From a virus, in the IMG/VR virus record IMGVR_UViG_3300030107_006096, positions 1 through 64,000 of that record: DNA of 64,000 bases; one strand, 5' to 3'. How positions within the stretch are numbered: the stretch's first letter is position 1; the number at the start of each line of letters is the position of its first letter. A program made the position numbers and the translations under genes. Below are positions 31,098 to 39,694 of this stretch, one piece after another. The notes beneath the pieces were generated by a model. The model was not told where the DNA came from and searched no databases. It was given only the letters and a program-made list of their open reading frames with translations.

Positions 31098-32654
31098 ATG
31101 CCATTTGACCTCTTTGGATTTACTATTGGAAAGAGGGGAAAGGAATCCCCTAAACCAACTACATTTGAAAATCAGGCCGACAAAAGCATCAAGTCTTTTG
31201 TCGGTCCTGATGATTATGATGGAGCCATGACAGTTGAAGCTGGTGGTGTCTTCGGAACATATATTGATTTTTCCGGAGCAGTAAAAAACGAAAACGATTT
31301 AGTTCGTAGATTTAGATCAATGTCACTATTTCCAGAAGTGGATATGGCAATAACTGACATTGCAAATGACGCAATCGTTTTTGATGATGAGAAAAAACCA
31401 GTTCAAATAAGTCTGGGCGAAACTAATCTATCAGATAATATTAAGAAAAAGATAGAGGATGAATTCGAATCAATCCTTTATCTTTTAAATTTCAATAACA
31501 AAGGTTATGATATATTCAGAAGATGGTATGTGGACAGTAAATTATTCTACCACATCATTATCGATGAGAATAATCCTAAAAAGGGAATAAAAGAATTACG
31601 ACCGATCGATCCTGTTAAAATTCAAAAGATAAGAAAAGTTAATAAACAAAATCTAAAAGCTAATGGAGCGTCTGTTCCCATAGTAACAGACGTTGAAGAA
31701 TTCTTTCTTTACGTTGAAACTGATAAACAGGCTTTATACCAAACATCAACGCAAGGTTTAAAAATTGCACCCGATTCAATTTGTTACGTTCATTCAGGAC
31801 AAATAGATACCGGATCTAAAAGAGTAATAGGTTATCTACAAAAAGCAATTAGACCTTTAAATATGCTTCGTCAGATCGAGGATGCTGTCGTTGTATATAG
31901 AATCTCCCGAGCGCCGGAAAGAAGAATTTTCTATATCGATGTTGGTAACTTACCAAAACAAAAAGCAGAACAATATCTCAAAGGAATTATGAATCGTTAT
32001 CGTAATAAGATAACGTACAATGAAACAACTGGTGAAATTGAAGACGATAGAAGGCACATGAGCGTTCTTGAAGATTACTGGTTGCCAAGACGAGAAGGTG
32101 GCAGAGGAACAGAAATTTCTACTCTTGATGGTGGACAAAACTTAGGAGAGATGGAAGATGTCATGTACCTACAGAAAAAATTATATCGTGCGTTGAATGT
32201 TCCTCCTTCAAGATTAGAAGCAGAGAATGGCTTTAATATGGGAAGATCTGCTGAGATTACTAGAGACGAAGTAAAGTTTTCAAAGTTTGTAGATCGACTT
32301 AGAATGAGATTTTCTGAATTATTCTTAAGATTGCTTCGTTCACAGTTAATATTAAAGGGAATAATTAAGCAGGAAGACTGGGATAAAATTTATCAAAACA
32401 TTGCTTTTAAATTTAAGACAGACTCTTATTTCCAAGAATTAAAAGAGAATGAAATTCTTAAAGAACGAGCAGAGATGTTAAGAGATTTGGATGAATATAT
32501 TGGAAAGTATTATTCGATTGAATATATTCGAACGAGAGTATTACATCAAACTGAAGAAGAAATAAAAGAAATAGATTCACAGATAAAACAAGAAACCGAT
32601 CAAGGTTTAATAGATTCGGGTGAAGAACCTGAAGGAGAGGAAGATTTTGAATGA
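31098..32654 (+). CDS. 20: Portal vertex protein gp20
   Basis: The 518-residue protein matches T4 gp20 (524 residues) in length, order and motifs such as DMAITDIANDAIVFDD, FRRWYVDSKLFYHIII, RPIDPVKIQKIR and LPKQKAEQYLKGIMNRYRNK. It forms the dodecameric ring where the prohead starts to assemble and through which DNA is packaged. The Glu-rich C terminus overlaps the next start by 4 bases (ATGA). Confidence 0.96.
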   Translation: MPFDLFGFTIGKRGKESPKPTTFENQADKSIKSFVGPDDYDGAMTVEAGGVFGTYIDFSGAVKNENDLVRRFRSMSLFPEVDMAITDIANDAIVFDDEKKPVQISLGETNLSDNIKKKIEDEFESILYLLNFNNKGYDIFRRWYVDSKLFYHIIIDENNPKKGIKELRPIDPVKIQKIRKVNKQNLKANGASVPIVTDVEEFFLYVETDKQALYQTSTQGLKIAPDSICYVHSGQIDTGSKRVIGYLQKAIRPLNMLRQIEDAVVVYRISRAPERRIFYIDVGNLPKQKAEQYLKGIMNRYRNKITYNETTGEIEDDRRHMSVLEDYWLPRREGGRGTEISTLDGGQNLGEMEDVMYLQKKLYRALNVPPSRLEAENGFNMGRSAEITRDEVKFSKFVDRLRMRFSELFLRLLRSQLILKGIIKQEDWDKIYQNIAFKFKTDSYFQELKENEILKERAEMLRDLDEYIGKYYSIEYIRTRVLHQTEEEIKEIDSQIKQETDQGLIDSGEEPEGEEDFE

Positions 32655-33169
32655 ATAAAAATCTAAAAGACATGTTGAGTGCATCTATTAATAATGACAT
32701 CGATTCTTTTACAGCATCCTTTGAAGCTGAAGTTAATGATAGAATTTCTTCGAAGATAGCACAAAAGCATTCTGAGGTTGCTCAGAATGTGATGAAAGAT
32801 GAAACACAAGTAGAAGAGGCTTTTTCGAAACAATCTAGATCAAATAATTATGACTTCAGAAGCAAAAATGATTTGAATAAATTTGTAAAAGCAGTTATGA
32901 AAGCTGGAGTTAAAAAAACTAATTTAAAGATATCAGGTACGAATGTTGTAGTGAAAGATTTGGATGATGGTGACATGGGAGAGATTATTTATTTTATGGC
33001 AAAAGATATGAAAGCAGTCACCGAATCTAAAGATACTAAAATAGAAAAAAACCTAAATAATTGGCAAAACGATGAAGATCTAATAAGCAATTTAATGAAT
33101 TGCATAGAGTCCGAAGATTATAGTAATATCTTAGATTTAGCAGAGGAACTATCAAATGACATTAACTAA
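32651..33169 (+). CDS. Prohead core-like protein (gp67/gp68 region)
   Basis: The 172-residue protein lies between the portal and the prohead protease, where T4 encodes core proteins gp67 and gp68. It starts LKDMLSASINNDIDSFTASFEAEVNDRISSK, an amphipathic helical opening common in core proteins of T4-like marine phages. It is acidic, Lys/Asp-rich and lacks cysteine apart from one residue near the end. The neighbours overlap at both ends. Assignment to the internal scaffold is by context; I cannot equate it securely with gp67 or gp68. Confidence 0.6.
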   Translation: MNKNLKDMLSASINNDIDSFTASFEAEVNDRISSKIAQKHSEVAQNVMKDETQVEEAFSKQSRSNNYDFRSKNDLNKFVKAVMKAGVKKTNLKISGTNVVVKDLDDGDMGEIIYFMAKDMKAVTESKDTKIEKNLNNWQNDEDLISNLMNCIESEDYSNILDLAEELSNDIN

Positions 33170-33704
33170 AAGAATTATAGACTTACTTCAAGAAAATAAA
33201 TTAGTTGAAGCCACAGACATGACTGAGACTGTTTTATATTCCAAACTTACAGAAATTTTAGCAGAGAAGTATGAGGAAATTTCTCCCACTCTCTTTGGTG
33301 AGGCTAAGAAAGCAAAAGTCACGGACAAAGATGATGATGGTGAAGGAATGGATCCAGTTGGACATGGTGATGATGATATTGATAATGATGGCGATTCTGA
33401 TGATTCTGATGAGTATTTAAAGAACCGAAGAAAAGCAATCGGTAAAGCCATTAAGAAAGAACAAACAGAAGTTGAGGAGCAAGAAGAACCAAAAGCTCAA
33501 AAGAAAGGAACCGTTTACGGAATTTCCAAAGGTGCTTATAAAGCTAAATCTCCCGAACAAAGATCTTTAATTAAACAGAAGCATCATAGAGATGCCGAGA
33601 AGTCCGAAAGAGAAGCAGAAAGAGAACGTGTCAAGAAAGCAAGAGAACGGTCTCAACAGCAAAGGGTTGATCAGGAAAGAGACATGGAGGCAGGTCGAGG
33701 ATGA
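33156..33704 (+). CDS. Prohead core-like protein with EF-hand-like acidic loop
   Basis: The 182-residue protein overlaps the previous gene by 14 bases and gp21 by 4. Residues 54-90 are Asp-rich and include DIDNDGDSDDSDEYL, a D-x-D-x-D-G pattern like a single EF-hand or dockerin calcium loop. The second half is highly basic with an Arg/Glu/Gln coiled-coil tail. Alternating acid and basic regions suit an internal prohead protein cut out by gp21 during maturation. Calcium binding is only suggested by the motif. Confidence 0.6.
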   Translation: MTLTKRIIDLLQENKLVEATDMTETVLYSKLTEILAEKYEEISPTLFGEAKKAKVTDKDDDGEGMDPVGHGDDDIDNDGDSDDSDEYLKNRRKAIGKAIKKEQTEVEEQEEPKAQKKGTVYGISKGAYKAKSPEQRSLIKQKHHRDAEKSEREAERERVKKARERSQQQRVDQERDMEAGRG

Positions 33705-34348
33705 AATTAATTACAGAAATGACAGAGGACATTCAACTTCTCGCAGAGGTAAATGAAAAAACCGGCGAGAAGAATTATTTCATTGAAGGTGTCTTCATGC
33801 AAGCCGGTCAGAAAAATCGTAATAATAGAATCTATCCTTCTGAGATTTTGAACAAAGAAGTTGGTAGATACACTAAAGAGTATGTTAATAAGAATCGAGC
33901 CATGGGTGAATTAAATCACCCACAAGGTCCCACAGTAAATCTTGATCGTGTATCCCATATTATCAAAGAGCTTCGTGTGGATGGAAATGACATCTATGGG
34001 AAGGCAAAAGTGATGGACACACCTATGGGCAAGATTGCAAAAAATCTTATTGATGAGGGTGCTAAACTTGGCGTATCTTCCCGTGGAATGGGTTCTTTGA
34101 AAGAAAAAAATGGAATCAATGAAGTCCAAAAAGACTTCATGCTTGCTGCTGTAGATATTGTTGCTGACCCATCAGCACCAAACGCTTTCGTGAATGGAAT
34201 AATGGAAGGCGCAGAGTGGGTTTGGGATAACGGACTATTGAAGCAAAAACGAATTGAAGAATATAAAGCAGAGATAGAAAAAACGTCTAGAGCAGATTTA
34301 GAAGAAAAGGCTCTAAAATTGTTCACAGATTTCATGTCAAACTTATAA
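33701..34348 (+). CDS. 21: Prohead maturation protease gp21
   Basis: The 215-residue protein is nearly the same length as T4 gp21 (212). It carries the herpesvirus-assemblin-like catalytic elements: His73 in GELNHP and Ser126/Ser127 in GVSSRGMG, with a following DIVADPSAPNAFV motif. It cuts scaffold, core and capsid proteins inside the prohead at (L/I)-x-E sites and finally digests itself. It sits before the scaffold gp22 and capsid gp23, as in T4. Confidence 0.95.
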   Translation: MKLITEMTEDIQLLAEVNEKTGEKNYFIEGVFMQAGQKNRNNRIYPSEILNKEVGRYTKEYVNKNRAMGELNHPQGPTVNLDRVSHIIKELRVDGNDIYGKAKVMDTPMGKIAKNLIDEGAKLGVSSRGMGSLKEKNGINEVQKDFMLAAVDIVADPSAPNAFVNGIMEGAEWVWDNGLLKQKRIEEYKAEIEKTSRADLEEKALKLFTDFMSNL

Positions 34349-34352
34349 AAAC

Positions 34353-34360
34353 TATAAATA
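34353..34360 (+). promoter_or_regulatory. Late promoter box TATAAATA before gp22
   Basis: A perfect TATAAATA lies 5 bases after the gp21 stop, 32 bases before the gp22 start, followed by AAGGAG. Confidence 0.85.
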
Positions 34361-34391
34361 CTAAGATATATCGTCTACAAGGAGAAGTCAA

Positions 34392-35537
34392 ATGGAATAT
34401 ATGGATCCAATCGAAACAGCAAGAGCCATTCTTGCAGGAGAACTTTCTGAAACTCTAGATCCCGAAGAGGATCTGGAAGATACCGCTATTGATGCTGAAA
34501 TTGAGGAAGACCTCGAAGAAGCAAAGCATAAGAATAATGATGATGAAGATGAAGACAACGATGACGAAGATGATGAAGAAACTGATGAAGATTACGATGT
34601 TCGTCGTGGCAAAAAGGTCAACAAAGAAGCTGTTGTAAATCCTAAGAGCGAGGAAGATAAGGATCTTTATAAAGATGCTCAGGGTAAAGGTGCTAAGGTT
34701 GCTAAACCAACTGGCAATGCCTCTGGAAAAAACAAAAGCGGCATCAAAGCAAAAGCATCTTCTGCTTCAGGAAAGATAGACACACCCACTGCCAGCGGAA
34801 GCTCACAGGAAAGATTAGAGCAGCATATGACTACTCTCTTTGATGGTGAAGAACTGACTGAACAGTTTAAGACTAAGGCTTCTACCATTTTTGAAGCAGC
34901 AATAAACGAAAGAGTTAGTGAAGTCGAGGCTTCTTTACTTGAACAGTATGAAGAAGTTATTGAAGAGCATACTGAGGCTATCTCTAAAGAATTAGCAGAA
35001 AAAATCGATAACTATCTCACCTACGTTGTTGAGAAGTGGGTTGAGGAAAATGAAATTGCAATCGAGACTGGCATTCGTGCTGATATTGCAGAAGATTTTA
35101 TGACTGGTCTTAAAGAACTTTTCGAGAACTCATATGTTGATGTTCCTGAAGAGAAGAATGATTTAGTTGAGCAACTCGCAGAAGCAGTTGTTGATCTTCA
35201 AGATAAATTAGAAAACGAAATTGCTAGAAATATTGATCTCAAATCAAACGTAATGGAAAGCCGTTGCGAAACAATTCTGAGTGAAGTTTCTGAAGGACTT
35301 GTAGACACAGAAGCAGAAAAACTTCACTCTCTCGCAGAGGGAATTGAATTTGAAGATGAAGATCAGTATCGTGAGAAGTTAAACATTCTTAGAGAAAGTT
35401 ATTTTGGAGAATCAGCAGTTTCATTAAATGAAGAAGATTCTTCTAACAATCAAATCGAAACACCCGCTGGTATGGAAAGATACATGTCTGCTCTTTCTAA
35501 ATCAGCAAAACTTAGCAAAGAGAACAGGCTATCCTAA
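34392..35537 (+). CDS. 22: Major prohead scaffold protein gp22
   Basis: The 381-residue protein lies between protease and capsid genes. The first 85 residues are extremely acidic (runs of Asp/Glu), followed by a Ser/Ala/Gly-rich linker, then a long helical, Glu-rich region from about 140 with heptad-like spacing. T4 gp22 (269 residues) is similarly acidic and coiled. It assembles the core around which gp23 polymerises and is later cut up by gp21. The extra length is mostly the acidic N terminus, as in marine relatives. Confidence 0.9.
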   Translation: MEYMDPIETARAILAGELSETLDPEEDLEDTAIDAEIEEDLEEAKHKNNDDEDEDNDDEDDEETDEDYDVRRGKKVNKEAVVNPKSEEDKDLYKDAQGKGAKVAKPTGNASGKNKSGIKAKASSASGKIDTPTASGSSQERLEQHMTTLFDGEELTEQFKTKASTIFEAAINERVSEVEASLLEQYEEVIEEHTEAISKELAEKIDNYLTYVVEKWVEENEIAIETGIRADIAEDFMTGLKELFENSYVDVPEEKNDLVEQLAEAVVDLQDKLENEIARNIDLKSNVMESRCETILSEVSEGLVDTEAEKLHSLAEGIEFEDEDQYREKLNILRESYFGESAVSLNEEDSSNNQIETPAGMERYMSALSKSAKLSKENRLS

Positions 35538-35552
35538 ATTTTAAATCTTATA

Positions 35553-35560
35553 GATAAATA
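35553..35560 (+). promoter_or_regulatory. Late promoter box GATAAATA before gp23
   Basis: GATAAATA fits the NATAAATA consensus described for late genes of T4-like cyanophages. It lies 26 bases before the gp23 start, with AAAGGAG between. Confidence 0.75.
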
Positions 35561-35586
35561 GTATACTTAAACAAAGGAGATACGAA

Positions 35587-37080
35587 ATGGACTTTAACGG
35601 AGTTACCCCCTACGACCAGTTAGTAGAAAAGTGGTCACCCATCCTTGAACATCCTGAAATGGATGGAATTGAAGATGGTTATAGAAGAAAATGTACTGCT
35701 GCCATGCTTGAAAATCAGGAAAGAGCATTAGCAGAAGAACGAGGTTATCAGCACAATCTTAGCGAAGCATATCCTTTAAATGCTGTAGATAGAGCCGGAG
35801 ATACCGGACTTGCAGGTGTAAATGGTTCACAGCGCCCAATGGGTGGTTATGATCCTATTTTAATCAGTCTCGTCCGTCGTGCTATGCCTAACTTAATGGC
35901 ATATGACATTTGCGGTGTTCAGCCAATGAGCGCCCCAACTGGACTTATCTTTGCACTTAAGGCACAACATTCTGGTGGTGCTGCCGCTGGTGATCAAGAA
36001 GCACTCTTCCACGAAGCAGGAAACCGTGGTGGTACTGCTGCTGCTGCTAATGGTGCTACTGCTGCTGCTGACTGGGATCCCCTGCTCGGTTTCACTGGTT
36101 CTGATATCTCTATCGCTAGAGCAATGACCAGAAATGATGCTGAAGGTTTAGGTGGAGGTTCAATCGGTTTCGCAGAGATGGCATTCAGCATTGAGCGTAC
36201 ATCCGTTACTGCGAAGACTCGCGCCCTCAAGGCTGAGTATACGACAGAACTTGCTCAGGACCTTAAAGCAGTTCATGGACTCGACGCAGAGAGTGAACTT
36301 GCTAACATCCTTAGCACTGAAATTCTTTCAGAAATTAACCGTGAAGTCGTTCGTACAATCTACGGTGTTGCTAAACTTGGTGGTCAGCAGAGAGATCTGA
36401 CTTACGCCGGTGCAACAGCCGCTGCTGAACACGCTTATGGTGTTCCTGCCGGTCGTGGACTGGATGGTACAGTTCATGGTGGTGGTATCTACGACATCGT
36501 AAACGATGCCGACGGACGTTGGAGTGCAGAGCGTTGGAGAGGACTTATGTTCCAGATCGAACGTGAAGCAAACGTAATCGCCAAAGAGACTCGTAGAGGA
36601 AAAGGTAACGTCATCATGTGCGACAGCGACACTGCTTCAGCACTCGCAATGGCTGGATTCCTTAACATCTCACCTGCTCTTAACAATAACTTAGACATTG
36701 ATGATACTGGAAACACTTTTGCCGGTATGCTTAATGGTAAGTTTAAAGTTTATATCGATCCTTATGTTAACGCAAACTCAAGTGCATATAGCACTAACAC
36801 TGCTCAGAACTTCGTTTGTGTTGGATACAGAGGAACAAATCCATATGACGCTGGACTCTTCTACTGCCCATACGTTCCACTCCAGATGGTTCGTGCAGTT
36901 GGTGAGAATACCTTCCAGCCCAAGATTGGATTCAAGACTCGTTACGGATTAGTCAGCAACCCATTCGTCACCACAAATGGTGCAAACAATGGTACGCCTG
37001 ACGGAGAGACATTAACAGTTCGTGTTAATCCTTATTATAGAATTATGCGTCTGATTAATCTCCACGGACAGGGTTCGTGA
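35587..37080 (+). CDS. 23: Major capsid protein gp23
   Basis: The 497-residue protein matches T4 gp23 (521 residues) in order, length and conserved segments such as YDPILISLVRRAMPNLMAYD, GVQPMSAPTGLIFALK and EYTTELAQDLKAVHGLDAE. The propeptide probably ends at Glu60 in NLSE|AYP, a fit to the gp21 (L/I)-x-E cleavage rule. Codons look more GC-rich than in neighbouring genes, consistent with strong expression. The gene has its own late promoter and is followed by a strong terminator. Confidence 0.98.
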   Translation: MDFNGVTPYDQLVEKWSPILEHPEMDGIEDGYRRKCTAAMLENQERALAEERGYQHNLSEAYPLNAVDRAGDTGLAGVNGSQRPMGGYDPILISLVRRAMPNLMAYDICGVQPMSAPTGLIFALKAQHSGGAAAGDQEALFHEAGNRGGTAAAANGATAAADWDPLLGFTGSDISIARAMTRNDAEGLGGGSIGFAEMAFSIERTSVTAKTRALKAEYTTELAQDLKAVHGLDAESELANILSTEILSEINREVVRTIYGVAKLGGQQRDLTYAGATAAAEHAYGVPAGRGLDGTVHGGGIYDIVNDADGRWSAERWRGLMFQIEREANVIAKETRRGKGNVIMCDSDTASALAMAGFLNISPALNNNLDIDDTGNTFAGMLNGKFKVYIDPYVNANSSAYSTNTAQNFVCVGYRGTNPYDAGLFYCPYVPLQMVRAVGENTFQPKIGFKTRYGLVSNPFVTTNGANNGTPDGETLTVRVNPYYRIMRLINLHGQGS

Positions 37081-37108
37081 TCTCCTAACTCGTAACTCCG
37101 AGTAAATG

Positions 37109-37137
37109 GGGGAGTCCTTCGGGACTCCCCTTTTTTT
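37109..37137 (+). terminator. Intrinsic terminator after gp23
   Basis: GGGGAGTCC (37109-37117) pairs perfectly with GGACTCCCC (37122-37130) across a TTCG loop, giving the very stable C(UUCG)G tetraloop. Seven Ts follow. It lies 28 bases after the gp23 stop. Confidence 0.95.
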
Positions 37138-37138
37138 A

Positions 37139-37146
37139 TATAAATA
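37139..37146 (+). promoter_or_regulatory. Late promoter box TATAAATA after the gp23 terminator
   Basis: A perfect TATAAATA begins one base after the terminator T-run and 27 bases before ATG 37166. Transcription is ended and restarted within about 40 bases. Confidence 0.8.
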
Positions 37147-37165
37147 GTATTATGGAGGGAACATC

Positions 37166-37729
37166 ATGCCAGGATATACAGCAGAAAATGAAGTAGCGAT
37201 TGATGTTAAATATCAAAATTCTGCCTATAAACAACCAGCAGATGATAACTATCTCTTAAATAATGCTTTCAGATTTAATTTACAAAGGACTCCAACTGTA
37301 ACTTATTTCTGTCAAAGGGCAGCAATACCTCAACTATCTTTCAATATCATTGAACAGCCCACTAGATTTGGAGCAAAGGTTTATAAGGCTGGAACCTCTT
37401 ACGAATATTCTGAACTTGAAATTGAATTTATAGTTGATGAAAGAATGAGAAATTGGCTAGAGTTGCATGATTGGATGAGATCATTAAGTAACGCCGAAGA
37501 CGCATCAGAATTTATTCCATACGAACAACAAACATCTACAGCAGAAATAATAGTCTTAACCAGTGCTTATAAGCCCTATCTTGCAGTAACATTTAAAGAT
37601 GTATTTCCGACATCGTTAGGACAGATAAATTTTGATTCTACAATATCAGAAACAGAACCAGTTATATCTTCTGCAACATTTAGATATTCGACGTATTCAA
37701 TAAGAACCTTAGGCGATTTTCGCCCTTGA
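37166..37729 (+). CDS. Tail tube-like protein (gp3- or gp19-related)
   Basis: The 187-residue protein resembles gp19-fold proteins: FRFNLQRTPTVTYFCQRAAI, a Gly-rich turn, YSELEIEFIVDERMRNWLELHDW, then VFPTSLGQINFDS and a closing beta strand ATFRYSTYSI. In related marine phages a tail protein, often annotated gp3, occurs between gp23 and uvsY; that is from memory. It could be a tube terminator, initiator or minor tube protein. It has its own late promoter and GGAGG site, so it is expressed with the structural genes although the next gene is early/middle. Confidence 0.65.
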   Translation: MPGYTAENEVAIDVKYQNSAYKQPADDNYLLNNAFRFNLQRTPTVTYFCQRAAIPQLSFNIIEQPTRFGAKVYKAGTSYEYSELEIEFIVDERMRNWLELHDWMRSLSNAEDASEFIPYEQQTSTAEIIVLTSAYKPYLAVTFKDVFPTSLGQINFDSTISETEPVISSATFRYSTYSIRTLGDFRP

Positions 37730-37753
37730 CTTGTTTTAAAATTATGCTAAAAT
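37726..37753 (+). promoter_or_regulatory. Sigma-70-type promoter for uvsY-uvsW
   Basis: TTGACT (37726-37731), a 16-base spacer and TAAAAT (37748-37753) lie just upstream of uvsY. The -35 box overlaps the end of the preceding late gene. This looks like a host-RNA-polymerase promoter for early or middle expression. Confidence 0.75.
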
Positions 37754-37778
37754 GAAACTCCCATTACAGGAGTCCTAT

Positions 37779-38213
37779 ATGCGTTTTGATGAAATTAAAA
37801 AAATGATTGAAGAAGATATTGTGATGGATTCGACAGAGCTTGATAAAGAGGCTTTAAAGACACCACAACTGCATGGAAAATATCTAAATATACTGATTGA
37901 TGAAAAGTTAAAACTATCAAAGTATGACAGTGATTTCAAAAAACTAAAGAGAAAGAAATGGCTTTACTATACAGGAAAGATGAGTCAAGAAGAATTAAAT
38001 GAACTGGGTTGGGATCCGTTTGATTTAAATATACTTAAAACTGATATAGATAAGTTTCTAGATTCTGATGATGATTTAATCGTATTGAACGATAAGATTT
38101 TATTTTTAAAAGAAAAGGTGAACTACCTAGAAACCACTTTGAAGATGATTTCAAATAGACAGTGGTTGATAAGAGAGGCAATCGATTGGGTTAAATTTAC
38201 GCATGGAACATGA
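37779..38213 (+). CDS. uvsY: UvsY recombination mediator
   Basis: I start at ATG 37779, because an AGGAG site lies 6 bases before it and the earlier ATG at 37752 overlaps the promoter -10 box. The 144-residue product is near T4 UvsY (137). It begins MRFDEIKKMIEEDIVMDSTELDKEA, matching the UvsY pattern of an acidic helical N terminus, and has a basic centre (KKLKRKKWLYYTGKM). UvsY helps load the UvsX recombinase onto single-stranded DNA coated with gp32. uvsW follows with an 11-base overlap, an order kept in T4-like cyanophages. Confidence 0.85.
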   Translation: MRFDEIKKMIEEDIVMDSTELDKEALKTPQLHGKYLNILIDEKLKLSKYDSDFKKLKRKKWLYYTGKMSQEELNELGWDPFDLNILKTDIDKFLDSDDDLIVLNDKILFLKEKVNYLETTLKMISNRQWLIREAIDWVKFTHGT

Positions 38214-39684
38214 TAGTATTCACATAAAACCATATGATGATGTTTACATAAAAGTAGACTGTGAACGGGGAGTTGCAAAAGAACTTTCTGATTTTTTCAC
38301 ATTCAAAGTTCCTAACTATCAATACACTCCCGCTTTCAAGAATAAAGCATGGGATGGGCAAATAAGACTTTATAACATCTACAAGCAAACGATATACAAA
38401 GGTCTTTTAGATTATATCTTAAAGTTTGCAGAAGATAGGGATTATAAAGTAACGTCTTCTTTAGATATACAGGATTACAATTTCACGAAAGATGGAATAA
38501 AGTCCTTCATTGAAACACATTTAAATATTCCATATTCGCCATATGAACATCAAATAGATGCCGTTCATCATGCAATTAATAATGATAGGTGTCTTCTTTT
38601 ATCTCCTACTGGTTCTGGTAAATCTTTGATCATATATTCTTTAATGAGATACTATTCTGATAAGATAAATGATGATAAGAAAATACTAATCATAGTTCCT
38701 ACAACAGGGCTGGTATCTCAGATGATAAGTGACTTTAAAGATTATTCGAAAGATACAAAATGGAATGCAGGTAAAAATTGTCACGCTATATTCTCTGGAC
38801 AAGACAAATCTACCGATAAGAAAATAGTAATATCAACATGGCAAAGTATTCATAATATGAATGAGAAATATTTTGATCAATTTGAAGCTGTGTTTGGGGA
38901 TGAGTGTCATTTGTTCAAAGCAAAATCATTAACAAAGATAATGAGTAAACTTAAAAAATGTCCCTATCGTTTTGGTACAACTGGCACATTGGATGATTCG
39001 CAGACACATAAACTTGTAATTGAAGGACTCTTTGGAAGAGTATTTAAAGTTACTACAACGAAACAATTAATGGAGGAGAATCTTCTTTCTGAACTCAAAA
39101 TAGATTGCATCACCCTTTCTTATAGCGATGAAGAAGTGCAGGAAATAAAAAGAGCAAAGTATATTGAGGAAATTAAATGGCTTATTGCAAGTGAAAAGAG
39201 AAACAAATTCATACAAAATTTAGCATCAAATGTTGAAGGGAATACTCTTCTTTTATTCAACTATGTGAAAGAACATGGTGTTCCTCTATACGAAAATCTA
39301 AAAAAGAAACACAAGGACAAACCCATCTTTATGATTCATGGAGGAACCAGTGTAGAGCAGAGAGAAGAGATTAGGAATATTGTAGACAAGGAAAAAAATG
39401 CTATTTTAGTGGCTTCATATGGAACATGTTCTACGGGAATCAACATCAAAAACATTCACAATATCATATTTGCTTCTCCCTCCCGTTCAGTTATTCGTGT
39501 CCTACAGTCCATAGGTCGCGGCCTAAGGACTTCGAAGACTAAAAATAAGGTAAGACTATATGATATCAGTGATGATTTGAAGTATCTGAAATATGTGAAT
39601 CATACATACAAACATTTACACGAAAGAATTAAGATATATAATAAAGAGAGATTTGATTTTAAAAGAATCTCTATAAAACTATAG
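38203..39684 (+). CDS. uvsW: UvsW DNA/RNA helicase
   Basis: The 493-residue protein is a superfamily-2 helicase. Walker A is SPTGSGKS at residues 134-141, the DExH box is DECH at 233-236, and motif VI appears as QSIGRGLRTSK near 447. The N-terminal 100 residues (YDDVYIKVDCERGVAKELSDFF) match the UvsW substrate-binding domain. In T4 it unwinds R-loops and branched DNA, shifting replication from origin- to recombination-dependent. It is cotranscribed with uvsY from the sigma-70-type promoter at 37726. Confidence 0.95.
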   Translation: MEHDSIHIKPYDDVYIKVDCERGVAKELSDFFTFKVPNYQYTPAFKNKAWDGQIRLYNIYKQTIYKGLLDYILKFAEDRDYKVTSSLDIQDYNFTKDGIKSFIETHLNIPYSPYEHQIDAVHHAINNDRCLLLSPTGSGKSLIIYSLMRYYSDKINDDKKILIIVPTTGLVSQMISDFKDYSKDTKWNAGKNCHAIFSGQDKSTDKKIVISTWQSIHNMNEKYFDQFEAVFGDECHLFKAKSLTKIMSKLKKCPYRFGTTGTLDDSQTHKLVIEGLFGRVFKVTTTKQLMEENLLSELKIDCITLSYSDEEVQEIKRAKYIEEIKWLIASEKRNKFIQNLASNVEGNTLLLFNYVKEHGVPLYENLKKKHKDKPIFMIHGGTSVEQREEIRNIVDKEKNAILVASYGTCSTGINIKNIHNIIFASPSRSVIRVLQSIGRGLRTSKTKNKVRLYDISDDLKYLKYVNHTYKHLHERIKIYNKERFDFKRISIKL

Positions 39685-39694
39685 AGGAGAGTAC

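Noticed and set aside
37752-37778. Upstream ATG extending UvsY by nine residues
   Set aside because: It overlaps the -10 promoter box and lacks a ribosome site; ATG 37779 has AGGAG.
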